A stretch of DNA of 36,814 nt, taken from positions 1-36,814 of the forward strand of contig CALQHT020000024.1 of NCBI GenBank assembly GCA_943330455.2. The letters are read 5' to 3'. Position numbers and translations under genes: made by a program. The DNA is from Nitrosovibrio sp. Nv4 (GTDB lineage: Bacteria > Pseudomonadota > Alphaproteobacteria > Acetobacterales > Acetobacteraceae). Each line of letters begins with the position of its first letter. Position 1 is the stretch's first letter. The notes beneath the pieces are model-generated. The model was not told the DNA's origin. It saw nothing but the letters and a program-made list of their open reading frames with translations, and ran no database searches. Of the stretch, positions 25,897 to 36,814 are shown piece after piece.

Positions 25897-28689
25897 TCAC
25901 GACCAGAACGGTGGCTGCGGCCGGTAGGGCGACTCTGCTCTCACAAAGATGCCGTCGATCTGAAACAGAGCCTGCCTTTCCAGGAACCTGTGCTCCTCCA
26001 CAATATCGTACAGCACAAACCCGAGGCTCTTGAGTTCCCCCAATACCTCATCAATGAGTGGAGCGCCGCGGTTATAGTCAACCAGCGACAGTTCCATCAG
26101 GATCACTTCAACCATTGCCAGTCTGCTGCCAAGGCCGCGTATGACCTCAAGCTCCGCCCCCTGCACATCGAGCTTCAGCAGTTGAAAGGTCCGCCCCGCA
26201 TCGTCCACGATTGTTTCCAGGGTCGTCTGGCGAATGATCCGTTCTTCGGTCGGAAATTCGGTGTTTTCCTTGAACTTGGAAGATCCGGTCTGGATCGGGT
26301 TGCCGACCGTTCCGGGATTGACCACGAAGAACGACGCCCCATCCTCCTGGTGGGCGCCAAGCAGCGAAATGACGTAATCGGCATTACCGATCGCGGTTCG
26401 GACGCGGTCCAGGATAGGGGCCTTTTCCGCGATTGCGTCCGCCATCAGAATGTAGGCATCCGGAAAAACCGTCCGGACAGACTGCGCGAACCATCCTTCA
26501 TAAGCCCCGATATCCAGAATCCCCCCAGGCTCGAACCCAAGCTGTTTGAGCTTCAGGAGGCCGCTCGTGACGCCATTAGGCACCGTCGTCGCGGAAGCGG
26601 GCGGTTCTCCGACGGCACGTCTGATGAAATCCTGCCACTCCGTCACGCGAACCGACCAGTTGAAAGCAGCCCGGGCGTGATCCTGTTGTTCGGCGGACAA
26701 CGCGACATTCCGTTCCCAGGGGTTCTGGATTTCCTCCGCCAGGATGTCCGCGAACCGTCTTGCGTGATCGGTTGGATCGGAAGGAAATGGATACAGGCGG
26801 GCGAACCGACCGGTGGTTTCGGGAAGCGCGCCCAATGTCGGGCAAATGATCCGGCATCCCGCGGCCATGGCCTCGATCACCGACAGGCAGGATGTCTCGG
26901 AGAACGTGCTGGGGTACAGCAGGAAATCGATGTCGCGTAATGCCTGACGTAATTGGTCATTCGGAACGATGCCGTGGTGATGCACGCCGGGAAGCGATGC
27001 CGAACGCTCGTACAGGTCCTGGTAAGGCTGGTCATCGAAGTCCGGCCCATAAAGTTTCATCGACGACCATATATGCAGTTCGGCGTCGACCGGTCGCAAC
27101 AGATCCCACGCGTTCAGCAGGACCGAAAGCCCGCGGAACGGCGTGCTCGTATAGGCCAACCGGATAGGTTTGTTCGGCGCCCAACGTCGGTTGATCGGAC
27201 TGACCGTGGTGGCATTTCGCAATACGACGCATATATCCGGGCGCAGGCCGAATTGTTCCAGAAAGCGCGCCCTCTGCCACTCCGACACGAACACGAACCA
27301 GGCAACCCGGCTGACCCGTTCTTTGTCGCGCAACCACTGAACCGGCTCTTGATCGATATCATGATGGATCCAAACGACCAGGGGCCGGCCGTCCAGATCG
27401 GACTCTTGATACAGATTCACGCAGAGTTGGATTTTTTTTAGGTCCTGTCCCAATCGACGAGACAGCCCCTCGACCATGAGTTCGGTGCCGCCTTGCGCTC
27501 TGTCCGGGGTCCATCCGTCCCGTGGGTTCGTCAGATTGGCGGCCGATACCGGCAACGCCGCTTGCCGAACCGCGTTGTCGCGCGTCGGTTCGGATGCCAG
27601 CTTGGCAAGGGCGAACCGCGCGTTCGCGTCGATCCGATCCCGCAGTGACTCCGGTAAATTGCCACGCGCCAGCAGCAGCATGTTCGTGTCGAGGCAGGCA
27701 CGGTAATCGCCGGCCCAATAGGCGTTGACGGCAAACTCGTCCAGCAGCCCGTAGTCATAAATCCAGGTCTCGACGAACAGGCCATCCTTGGGGGCTGTCA
27801 GGGCCAGCCCGCGCTTGGCAACCTCGTAGCCTTCCTTGAACCGATCCGCGTGCCGATACAGCCGGCTGGCCCCGTGCAGCGCCTCCGCCCGGTTCGGCGC
27901 CGCATCCGAGGCACGCAGATAGAGCGCGACGACCTCGTCTTTGTTGTGCCCCAGCTCCTGCTTGATTTCAGCGGCACTGTAAAGGCTGCAGAAGATCTCC
28001 TGATCCCAGTAACCCAGTTCGGCGCGTCGCAGATAGGCTTCGACCGCCTTTTGCTTCTCGCCGCTGTCGCGATAGCTCTGGGCCAAATAAAAACTGTAGC
28101 GTGCGATCAGGAATGGGTCGGTTTCGTTCCGCAGCGCGGCTTCCAGGATCGCCGCGTCCTTGCGATAGGTCTCAGGATCGCGCCGCCGAGCACCGTCGTG
28201 GTTGCGGCGCATGACGATCGGCAGATGGCCGGATGCCTTGGTGCCGTCGCAGGTCAGGAACTCGTGCAGGACGCCTCGGTAGCACCATGGCAACGTGTTG
28301 CGTATCATCTGCGGCCGTTGATAGCGGATATTGGTATCCTGGATATCCAAGGTATAGGAATCAGCGGCCAGCGCGGGAAGCTGATAACCCTGTGGGAGCA
28401 TCAGCGCGTCGTCCGCGTCGATAATCAGTGTATAGTCACCGTGTGGGCGCGCGAGCGTCAGTGCTTCCGACCGGTTATAGGCGAAATCCCGCCATGGCCG
28501 TTCATGCAGTTCCCCAGGCAGGTCCTTCAGGTGTTCGCGGATGACATCCTGAGTCCCATCCGTGGATCCCGTATCCACGATGATCCAGTAGTCTATGATC
28601 GGGCGCACGGATTCCATGCAGCGGCGGATCACCGGCGCCTCGTTCTTGACGATCATCGACAGACAGACCGTTTGGCCTTGGGCGTTCAT
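25897..28689 (-). CDS. Trifunctional glycosyltransferase: GT2 + TPR-like + GT4 + FkbM methyltransferase
   Basis: 930 residues with three enzyme-like parts. (1) Residues 1-200: GT-A family 2, with SMIVKNEAPVI, DTGSTDG (39-45) and the metal/nucleotide site DADD (91-94), followed by helical TPR-like repeats (about 195-365). (2) Residues about 395-690: GT-B family 4, with QGGTE (399-403), HIWSSMKLYG, and SETSCLSVIEAMAAGCR (597-613) carrying the E-x7-E-type nucleotide-sugar site. (3) Residues about 705-915: FkbM-type methyltransferase, with LDIGAYEGWF (725-734) and LLKLDVQGAELEVIRG (837-852). A single polypeptide could therefore add two sugars and methylate a product. No signal peptide is seen, so it acts in the cytoplasm. 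A GAGGAG SD lies about 9 nt upstream of ATG 28689. It is divergent from the large surface-protein gene. Confidence 0.88.
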   Translation of the reverse strand: MNAQGQTVCLSMIVKNEAPVIRRCMESVRPIIDYWIIVDTGSTDGTQDVIREHLKDLPGELHERPWRDFAYNRSEALTLARPHGDYTLIIDADDALMLPQGYQLPALAADSYTLDIQDTNIRYQRPQMIRNTLPWCYRGVLHEFLTCDGTKASGHLPIVMRRNHDGARRRDPETYRKDAAILEAALRNETDPFLIARYSFYLAQSYRDSGEKQKAVEAYLRRAELGYWDQEIFCSLYSAAEIKQELGHNKDEVVALYLRASDAAPNRAEALHGASRLYRHADRFKEGYEVAKRGLALTAPKDGLFVETWIYDYGLLDEFAVNAYWAGDYRACLDTNMLLLARGNLPESLRDRIDANARFALAKLASEPTRDNAVRQAALPVSAANLTNPRDGWTPDRAQGGTELMVEGLSRRLGQDLKKIQLCVNLYQESDLDGRPLVVWIHHDIDQEPVQWLRDKERVSRVAWFVFVSEWQRARFLEQFGLRPDICVVLRNATTVSPINRRWAPNKPIRLAYTSTPFRGLSVLLNAWDLLRPVDAELHIWSSMKLYGPDFDDQPYQDLYERSASLPGVHHHGIVPNDQLRQALRDIDFLLYPSTFSETSCLSVIEAMAAGCRIICPTLGALPETTGRFARLYPFPSDPTDHARRFADILAEEIQNPWERNVALSAEQQDHARAAFNWSVRVTEWQDFIRRAVGEPPASATTVPNGVTSGLLKLKQLGFEPGGILDIGAYEGWFAQSVRTVFPDAYILMADAIAEKAPILDRVRTAIGNADYVISLLGAHQEDGASFFVVNPGTVGNPIQTGSSKFKENTEFPTEERIIRQTTLETIVDDAGRTFQLLKLDVQGAELEVIRGLGSRLAMVEVILMELSLVDYNRGAPLIDEVLGELKSLGFVLYDIVEEHRFLERQALFQIDGIFVRAESPYRPQPPFWS

Positions 28690-29475
28690 GGGGTTCTCTC
28701 CTCTATCGCGAGTCGCGATGCAAGGCCCAACGGTGCGCGTCGCATGCAGCTACGGGATTGGGGGAGTGCCCGGGCCTGTGTCCTGCTGTCGGAAATGATG
28801 GCGGTTCCCTTCCATGGCTGCCCCGTGGCTTCATAGGTTCTGATTGAGAGGTTGCAAAGAGGTGGTTCGGCTATCGACCTGGGTGCAATCCGCGGTCCGC
28901 ACAACGGGATTATCGCGTGCGCCGTTGCTGTAGAAATATGAATGGCCGATTACCACCGACGGGGGATCGTCGTCTGGCACAACACCCATTGGGTTAAGGC
29001 CTGGATAAGGGCGCGCCGAAAATACTCCCAAAAGGGTCGTTCACCAAAAAAATACAACCTAAAGAGGTGTACCAATTTTGAATTAACCGCGTAGGTTTTC
29101 ATCGTAGGGTCCAGAGCGCACTCATGATACCCGGCTCACCGCCCAAATCACATCCAGCCATAACCCGATGTAACTGAAATCCGATTGACACCCCTTTCGG
29201 GTCATCATTAGATATCCATAAAATGATGCAAAGCTAAATTACGATTGGCACGCCGACGTCGTTCGGACGAACAAAGCGAAGCGGGGATCCAGATGACGCC
29301 GACACCAGGCCCGTCACAGGCGCTGTCGCATGACACCGCGCGCCAACAGCGAACCCCCGATATCGGGGGGGCGCATCGCATCGTCCCCGGTCTGCCGTCG
29401 TCCTGTTCCCCGAAATCCCCCCCGCACCATTCCCGTGTCGGAACCGATATGACCATAAGCCGCCAGGAGGCAAAA
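28690..29475. other. Divergent intergenic region between the glycosyltransferase and the adhesin
   Basis: 786 bp without a supported gene. The part from about 29000 to 29240 is clearly AT-richer than the flanks and includes a perfect TTGACA box. Reading frames that extend the adhesin upstream (to TTG 29245, ATG 29293 or ATG 29449) lack similarity and lack a good ribosome site. Confidence 0.5.
29185..29228 (+). promoter_or_regulatory. Candidate promoter and operator-like palindrome for the adhesin gene
   Basis: TTGACA (29185-29190) is followed after 17 bp by TTAGAT (29208-29213), a weak -10. The -10 overlaps a 7-bp inverted repeat, CATCATT (29203-29209) and AATGATG (29222-29228), which could bind a regulator. 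The leader would be about 250 nt. Confidence 0.35.
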
Positions 29476-33290
<3,815 letters not shown>

Positions 33291-33294
33291 TTCC

Positions 33295-33318
33295 GCACCC
33301 AACCCCCATATTGGGTGC
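33295..33318 (+). promoter_or_regulatory. Perfect hairpin abutting the start codon of the small protein
   Basis: GCACCCAA (33295-33302) and TTGGGTGC (33311-33318) form an 8-bp stem with an 8-nt loop that ends exactly at ATG 33319. No SD is visible. The structure could control translation initiation or be the binding site of an autoregulator. Confidence 0.45.
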
Positions 33319-33558
33319 ATGGCAATCAAACGTATCCCCCGCCCCCGTGATCCCATCGCCCTGGCGAAGCTCATTGGCGACATTGCTACCGGTCAGGTGG
33401 TGGATGCTGTCGAGGATGGGAAGGCGCCGCTTACTCCTGCTCAGGAGTTTGCCCGGAGCGGTGGGTTGAGGGGCGGCCCCGCCCGCGCCGACGCTTTGAC
33501 GCCGGAGAAGCGTCAGGAGATTGCTCGGAGGGCGGCGGCGAAGCGGTGGGGGAAATAG
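33319..33558 (+). CDS. Small conserved basic protein
   Basis: 79 residues, start PRDPIALAKLIGDIATGQV, end TPEKRQEIARRAAAKRWGK. This matches a small conserved hypothetical family common in proteobacteria: an N-terminal P-R-D-P-x-x-L-A-K-L-I-x-D-I-A-T-G-Q motif, a glycine-rich middle (SGGLRGGPARA) and a basic C-terminal helix. Nucleic-acid binding is suggested by charge only. ATG 33319 is fixed by the family N-terminus even though no SD is seen. Its last 128 bp are also read on the other strand by the DUF6941 gene. Confidence 0.75.
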   Translation: MAIKRIPRPRDPIALAKLIGDIATGQVVDAVEDGKAPLTPAQEFARSGGLRGGPARADALTPEKRQEIARRAAAKRWGK

Positions 33559-34036
33559 TCCGGACCCCACCGCTCGGATCGGTCTCTGGGTGGGGCCTGC
33601 CCGGCATCCGAACCCGAATCCTACCAGCCCTTATCTCCCCGCGCTCTGTCTCTACGGTTGCCTCTATAAACCCTTCGTGCGGCACCGCCAAAAATTTTAA
33701 GGGTATGTTTACACTGTAAACCACGTGTTGACCCCCATCTAACGTGTCGAAAGGCGGCTCCGGAATCTGGTCTGTATTGATCTCCGCAATAGCCACCTGA
33801 GTCCTGCCGGGAGGGATATATACCCGGAAGATCAGTCGCGTCGGGCGGTCTCCCCGCTCACATTTGAGCCAAATGGCTACGCCGAATTTAGGGAGAACAA
33901 CATCAAGGTCCGTTGGTGGATCCGGAGGGAATATTATATCGCTTGGGTAGACTCCCATATAAGAAGGCTTGTTCCCGACCTCCATTCTAATGTCGTCACA
34001 AAATATACAGAAGGCAACCCGGACTGATTCACTCAT
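33431..34036 (-). CDS. DUF6941 family protein with an atypical C-terminal tail
   Basis: 201 residues. The first ~140 match DUF6941: FCDDIRMEVGNKPSYMGVYPSDI near the start, then a beta-rich domain (GVAIWLKCERGDRPTRLIFRVYIP) ending near RAGRIRVRM. The last ~60 residues are Pro/Ser/Arg-rich and low-complexity, and the final ~42 codons are antisense of the conserved small gene at 33319. The tail is probably read-through into host DNA at the island edge. ATG 34036 is preferred; TTG 34042 is 6 nt upstream, right after the higA stop. Function is unknown. It is the third gene after the higB-higA-like pair, gap 6 bp, so co-transcribed. Confidence 0.7.
   Translation of the reverse strand: MSESVRVAFCIFCDDIRMEVGNKPSYMGVYPSDIIFPPDPPTDLDVVLPKFGVAIWLKCERGDRPTRLIFRVYIPPGRTQVAIAEINTDQIPEPPFDTLDGGQHVVYSVNIPLKFLAVPHEGFIEATVETERGEIRAGRIRVRMPGRPHPETDPSGGVRTISPTASPPPSEQSPDASPASKRRRGRGRPSTHRSGQTPEQE
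33565..33595 (+). terminator. Hairpin after the small protein gene
   Basis: CCCCACC (33565-33571) pairs with GGTGGGG (33589-33595), 17-nt loop, 6 nt after the stop. No T-run follows. Confidence 0.4.
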
Positions 34037-34042
34037 ATTCAA

Positions 34043-34555
34043 TCACGCTACCGCAAACAAAGGGTCGCCCATCCACGGCGCCCGGCTGGTAGCCGGAAGC
34101 TGGGCTTGCTGTTCGTGCCACCCCCTCGGCTCTGGTGAGGATGAAGGCATCAACTGGAGCACTTTCAACGGTTTATTTATTTCATAACACTTTGCTATAG
34201 TGTCATCGAGAGACTCGACGCTCAACCCATTTATAGATACATCTTCTATAGACTTAAGAAAATCATAATAATTGCAAAACCTCACCGTGAGCGCCACATC
34301 CAATGACTGAGCTACCTCTATCAAGGTCTGTATAGTTACACGTCCATAATCTGGGTTTTCCAATCGCGACACCACGCTCTGCGGCTTCCCAATTCGCTTC
34401 GCGAACGCCTCCTGGCTCAGGGACAAATGTTCCCGGAGCGCCTGAATTTGATACGCAACACCAGCCCGGACGTGGGCGCTCAGATAGGAGTCTCTGTAGG
34501 ATTTGCTCTTTGCTATCCTGTTTAGCCTATCCTGGCCTTTTGCAGATTCTGACAT
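34043..34555 (-). CDS. HigA-like XRE-family antitoxin
   Basis: 170 residues with a Cro/C1-type helix-turn-helix at about 33-92 (LREHLSLSQEAFAKRIGKPQ, then SVVSRLENP). The C-terminal extension is of unknown role. It overlaps the end of the toxin gene by 29 bp, in the toxin-first order typical of HigBA. It should bind the toxin and repress the operon. It is longer than most HigA proteins (about 100), so the extra ~75 residues may contact the DUF6941 partner or be an independent sensor. Confidence 0.82.
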   Translation of the reverse strand: MSESAKGQDRLNRIAKSKSYRDSYLSAHVRAGVAYQIQALREHLSLSQEAFAKRIGKPQSVVSRLENPDYGRVTIQTLIEVAQSLDVALTVRFCNYYDFLKSIEDVSINGLSVESLDDTIAKCYEINKPLKVLQLMPSSSPEPRGWHEQQAQLPATSRAPWMGDPLFAVA

Positions 34556-34961
34556 TCGCCACCCCCGACTCTATCGCCATTTTCCTTTTCGCCGCAGTAC
34601 GCTTGGCGTCCTTTGGCGAGTACACGTTCATTTTATGGGTGCACGACAGCACGATGGTAAATTGCGCCCGAGTCGTGCCGAAGAAGCCGAGCAGGCGATG
34701 CTGGACCGGTCCTGTAATCCTGATCTCAACGATTCCATGGTTGAGTCGTTTAGTGTACGGCTCCCTCCATTGGGCTGCCGGCCTCGGTTCGAGATAGTCA
34801 ATCCGCACGTCGTGTATACCTCGGACATCATCATCTACACCCTGATACCAACGCGACCAAAGGTCCACATCTTCCCCATCATCGTAGCAGACCCATGTCC
34901 ACATTGGCAATCGCCTTTTTGCGATAATAGCAATTTTGCTATTGACCGAATCGTCGTCCAT
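34527..34961 (-). CDS. HigB/RelE-like toxin (Gp49-like family)
   Basis: 144 residues. The core HGIVEIRITGPVQHRLLGFF (75-94), followed by a hydrophobic strand (FTIVLSCTHK) and a basic helix (DAKRTAAKRKM), matches the phage Gp49-like/HigB branch of the RelE superfamily. Members cleave mRNA on the ribosome. The N-terminal ~60 residues are longer than usual and Asp/Trp-rich. It is the first gene of the minus-strand operon; the SD is weak. G+C is lower than in the core genome. Confidence 0.72.
   Translation of the reverse strand: MDDDSVNSKIAIIAKRRLPMWTWVCYDDGEDVDLWSRWYQGVDDDVRGIHDVRIDYLEPRPAAQWREPYTKRLNHGIVEIRITGPVQHRLLGFFGTTRAQFTIVLSCTHKMNVYSPKDAKRTAAKRKMAIESGVANVRICKRPG
34926..34943. promoter_or_regulatory. 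Palindrome inside the first codons of the HigB-like gene
   Basis: AATAGCAA (34926-34933) and TTGCTATT (34936-34943) form a perfect 8-bp dyad with a 2-bp centre, about codons 7-12 of the toxin gene. It fits the size of an XRE-repressor operator but is unusual in lying inside the coding region. Confidence 0.35.
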
Positions 34962-35061
34962 ATCTTATGTTGCTTGGTTCAACCGAACCACGAACCGTAA
35001 TCGACAGCAACACGCGCTGCACACAATTTCATGCTTGACAGGACAGGCATAAAAGGTCATT

Positions 35062-35919
35062 ATGAATCCTATGAACAAGCTCACCTCCGCCAAGCGCGCT
35101 GAAATCCTCGGAATGATGGTCGAGGGCATGAGCCTTCGGGCTATCGCCCGCCTGACGGGCGCCAGCAAAAACACCATCGTCAAGCTGTTGGAGGACGCGG
35201 GGGAGGCATTCAGCGACTATCAGGACCGCCATCTGCGGAACCTGACCTGCAAGCGCATTCAGGTCGATGAGATTTGGGCGTTTTGCTACGCCAAGCAGAA
35301 GAACGTCGAAACGGCCAAGGCACCACCCGCCGACGCTGGCGATTTGTGGACGTGGACCGCCATCGACGCGGATACCAAGCTGATCCCGTCCTTTTATGTT
35401 GGCCGTCGTGACAGCGATGCGGCTCACCTGTTTATCAGTGACCTGGCGGGCCGCCTCACCAGCCGGGTGCAGCTTACCAGCGACGGCCACAAGCCCTACC
35501 TGGAAGCGGTGGAAGCGTCCTTCGGCGCCGATATCGACTACGCCATGCTGGTGAAGATTTACGGCGGCGGCGGGTCCTCGGTCGGCCGCTACAGCCCCGC
35601 CGATTGCGTTGGCGCTATCCCCCAGCGCGTGGAAGGCCGGCCCGACCCGAAGCACATCAGCACGTCCTACGCCGAGCGCGCCAACCTTTCAATCCGCATG
35701 GGATCGCGCCGCCTGACGCGCCTCACCAACGCATTCAGCAAGAAGGCCGCGAACCACGAACACGCGATGGCGATCTATTTTATGCATTACAATTTCGTCC
35801 GCATCCACCAGACCCTGCGGTGCACCCCCGCTATGGCCGCCGGGGTGACGCCCAAGCTTTGGGAATTGACGGACATGGTAAGGGTGTTGGAGGATTGGGA
35901 GGCAAACAAGATCGAATAG
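35062..35919 (+). CDS. IS1-type DDE transposase
   Basis: 285 residues. An N-terminal helix-turn-helix (LRAIARLTGASKNTIVKLLE) is followed by the catalytic core: Asp69 in IQVDEIWAFCYAKQK, Asp141 in LTSDGHKPYLEAVE, and Glu204 in YAERANLSIRMG. The C-terminus HYNFVRIHQTLR...TPAMAAGV is typical of this widespread group annotated as IS1-family. G+C is higher than in its neighbours, so it arrived separately. I saw no clear terminal inverted repeats at its flanks. The methyltransferase gene starts 13 bp downstream. Confidence 0.88.
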   Translation: MNPMNKLTSAKRAEILGMMVEGMSLRAIARLTGASKNTIVKLLEDAGEAFSDYQDRHLRNLTCKRIQVDEIWAFCYAKQKNVETAKAPPADAGDLWTWTAIDADTKLIPSFYVGRRDSDAAHLFISDLAGRLTSRVQLTSDGHKPYLEAVEASFGADIDYAMLVKIYGGGGSSVGRYSPADCVGAIPQRVEGRPDPKHISTSYAERANLSIRMGSRRLTRLTNAFSKKAANHEHAMAIYFMHYNFVRIHQTLRCTPAMAAGVTPKLWELTDMVRVLEDWEANKIE

Positions 35920-35932
35920 GGGTGGAATCCAC

Positions 35933-36685
35933 ATGGCTCATAATAGCACTCAGGCCGGCCGTCTCTATTATGGAGACAACCAAGATATCCTTCGCGACCA
36001 GCGAAAGATCAAGGATGAGTCAGTGGACTTATGTTATATTGATCCGCCATTCAATTCTAAAAGAAACTATAACCAAATATATAACAATATCGGCACAGAG
36101 GACCGCGCCCAAGCTCAAGCGTTTATGGATACATGGACATGGGACGATCTAGCCATTGCTGGATTCGATGAAATTATCGACAACGCAAGAGGGCGTTTTC
36201 AACCTAAAATGGTCGATCTTATTAAGGGGCTTGAACCCGTATTGGCCAGAGGCAGTCTGCTTGCATATCTTGTCAGCATGTCACTTCGCATCACCGAAAT
36301 CCACAGGGCATTGAAGCCGACAGGGACATTCTTTCTTCATTGTGACCCTAACGCTAGTCACTATCTTAAACTTGTGCTCGACACTATATTCTGCGGACAA
36401 GGTGGCGACTTTATAAACGAAATAGTCTGGTGTTATAGTCAAGGAGGGAAAAGCAAGGGGCATTTCGGCAGAAAACATGATGTTATATTTTGGTATTCCA
36501 AGGGGCGCGATTACACATTCAATGATAAGTCCGTGCGCCTTCCTCTTACACCACATAAGAAGGATGCTTCAGGTAGGAATTATGGCGGAAGGATGGGTGT
36601 GGACGAAGCCGGCCGGGAGTATACAGAAAAATGGGGGACTGGCAGAAAGAAGCTATATCGCGAGCAACTTGCAAAAGCCAACTGA
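35933..36685 (+). CDS. Adenine-specific DNA methyltransferase, C-terminally truncated
   Basis: 250 residues of a beta-class N6-adenine/N4-cytosine methyltransferase. Catalytic motif IV is DPPF (37-40) in CYIDPPFNSKRNYN. The recognition region (ETx, IVWCYSQGGKSKGHFGRKHD) and WGTGRKKLY follow. In this class AdoMet motif I (P-x-x-K-P, then D-P-F-x-G-S-G-T) comes last; it is absent here. Similarity ends at about 36657 and a TGA follows at 36683. The protein is therefore probably inactive, cut by insertion of the element at the right edge. SD AGGGGTGG lies about 8 nt before ATG 35933. Low G+C marks it as acquired. Confidence 0.82.
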   Translation: MAHNSTQAGRLYYGDNQDILRDQRKIKDESVDLCYIDPPFNSKRNYNQIYNNIGTEDRAQAQAFMDTWTWDDLAIAGFDEIIDNARGRFQPKMVDLIKGLEPVLARGSLLAYLVSMSLRITEIHRALKPTGTFFLHCDPNASHYLKLVLDTIFCGQGGDFINEIVWCYSQGGKSKGHFGRKHDVIFWYSKGRDYTFNDKSVRLPLTPHKKDASGRNYGGRMGVDEAGREYTEKWGTGRKKLYREQLAKAN

Positions 36686-36814
36686 CAGGGTGAATTTCGC
36701 CGTAAATTCGCGATAATTCGGCGAGACGCCCGCGCCCGGTCTTTGGTATCATGCGTTTGCGAATCCAACAGATACCAACAGTAGAAACCAGGGCGCAGGC
36801 GATGTCGCTTAAAG
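36686..36814 (+). mobile_element. Probable left end of an insertion sequence
   Basis: After the methyltransferase break the composition becomes GC-rich. A dyad TCGCCG (36697-36702) / CGGCGA (36719-36724) encloses AAATTCGCGATAATT. An ATG at 36802 opens a frame (MSLK) that runs off the window. MSL(K/R) starts are common in some IS transposases of alphaproteobacteria, but four residues cannot identify a family. Confidence 0.35.

Overview
The window looks like chromosome of a high-G+C alphaproteobacterium. Acetobacteraceae or a nearby Rhodospirillales lineage fits best. The grounds are strong GC-rich codon use, an hpnE-shc hopanoid pair, a DUF1489 gene, Dpp/Opp-type ABC genes, MmgE/PrpD and CaiB/BaiF catabolic genes, and palindromic intergenic elements of the kind common in that group. 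Taxonomy is inferred from gene content only. No rRNA, tRNA or CRISPR array was recognised.

Layout. 1-62: 5' end of an IS1595-like transposase running off the left edge. 63-1006: gene-poor DNA with a perfect 19-bp-arm palindrome. 1007-6846: catabolic or housekeeping genes, namely a D-aminopeptidase (dap), an MmgE/PrpD protein, a family III CoA-transferase, a two-repeat dimeric alpha-beta barrel protein and a DUF1489 protein. 7262-10447: hpnE and shc, the last steps of hopanoid synthesis. 10640-11286: a MntA/HepT toxin-antitoxin pair. 11514-13332: a tartrate/D-malate dehydrogenase and a Uma2 nuclease-fold protein, divergent. 13606-22212: a complete peptide-type ABC importer. It has permeases dppBC (preceded by a 21-codon leader ORF), ATPases dppDF on the opposite strand, and two tandem Tat-exported binding proteins. 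A vapBC module lies between the permease and ATPase halves. 22439-24601: a glycogen-debranching-type glucosidase.

24998-33237 is the most unusual core region. It holds a putative sugar O-methyltransferase, a 930-residue GT2-TPR-GT4-FkbM fusion, and a large surface protein. That protein has a DUF4347 head, a long Ser/Thr/Gly-rich beta-helical body and a C-terminal collagen-like tail of 23 G-X-Y triplets (Thr in 21), ending in a run of ten G bases and a stop. I propose a surface-adhesin glycosylation locus with possible phase variation at the collagen end, by analogy with glycosylated bacterial collagen-like proteins. This is inference.

33319-36814 is an accessory island of lower and uneven G+C. 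It holds a small conserved protein, a three-gene minus-strand operon (HigB-like toxin, HigA-like XRE antitoxin, DUF6941 protein), an IS1-type transposase, and an adenine-specific DNA methyltransferase that lacks its C-terminal AdoMet motif and is probably cut by another insertion at the right edge.
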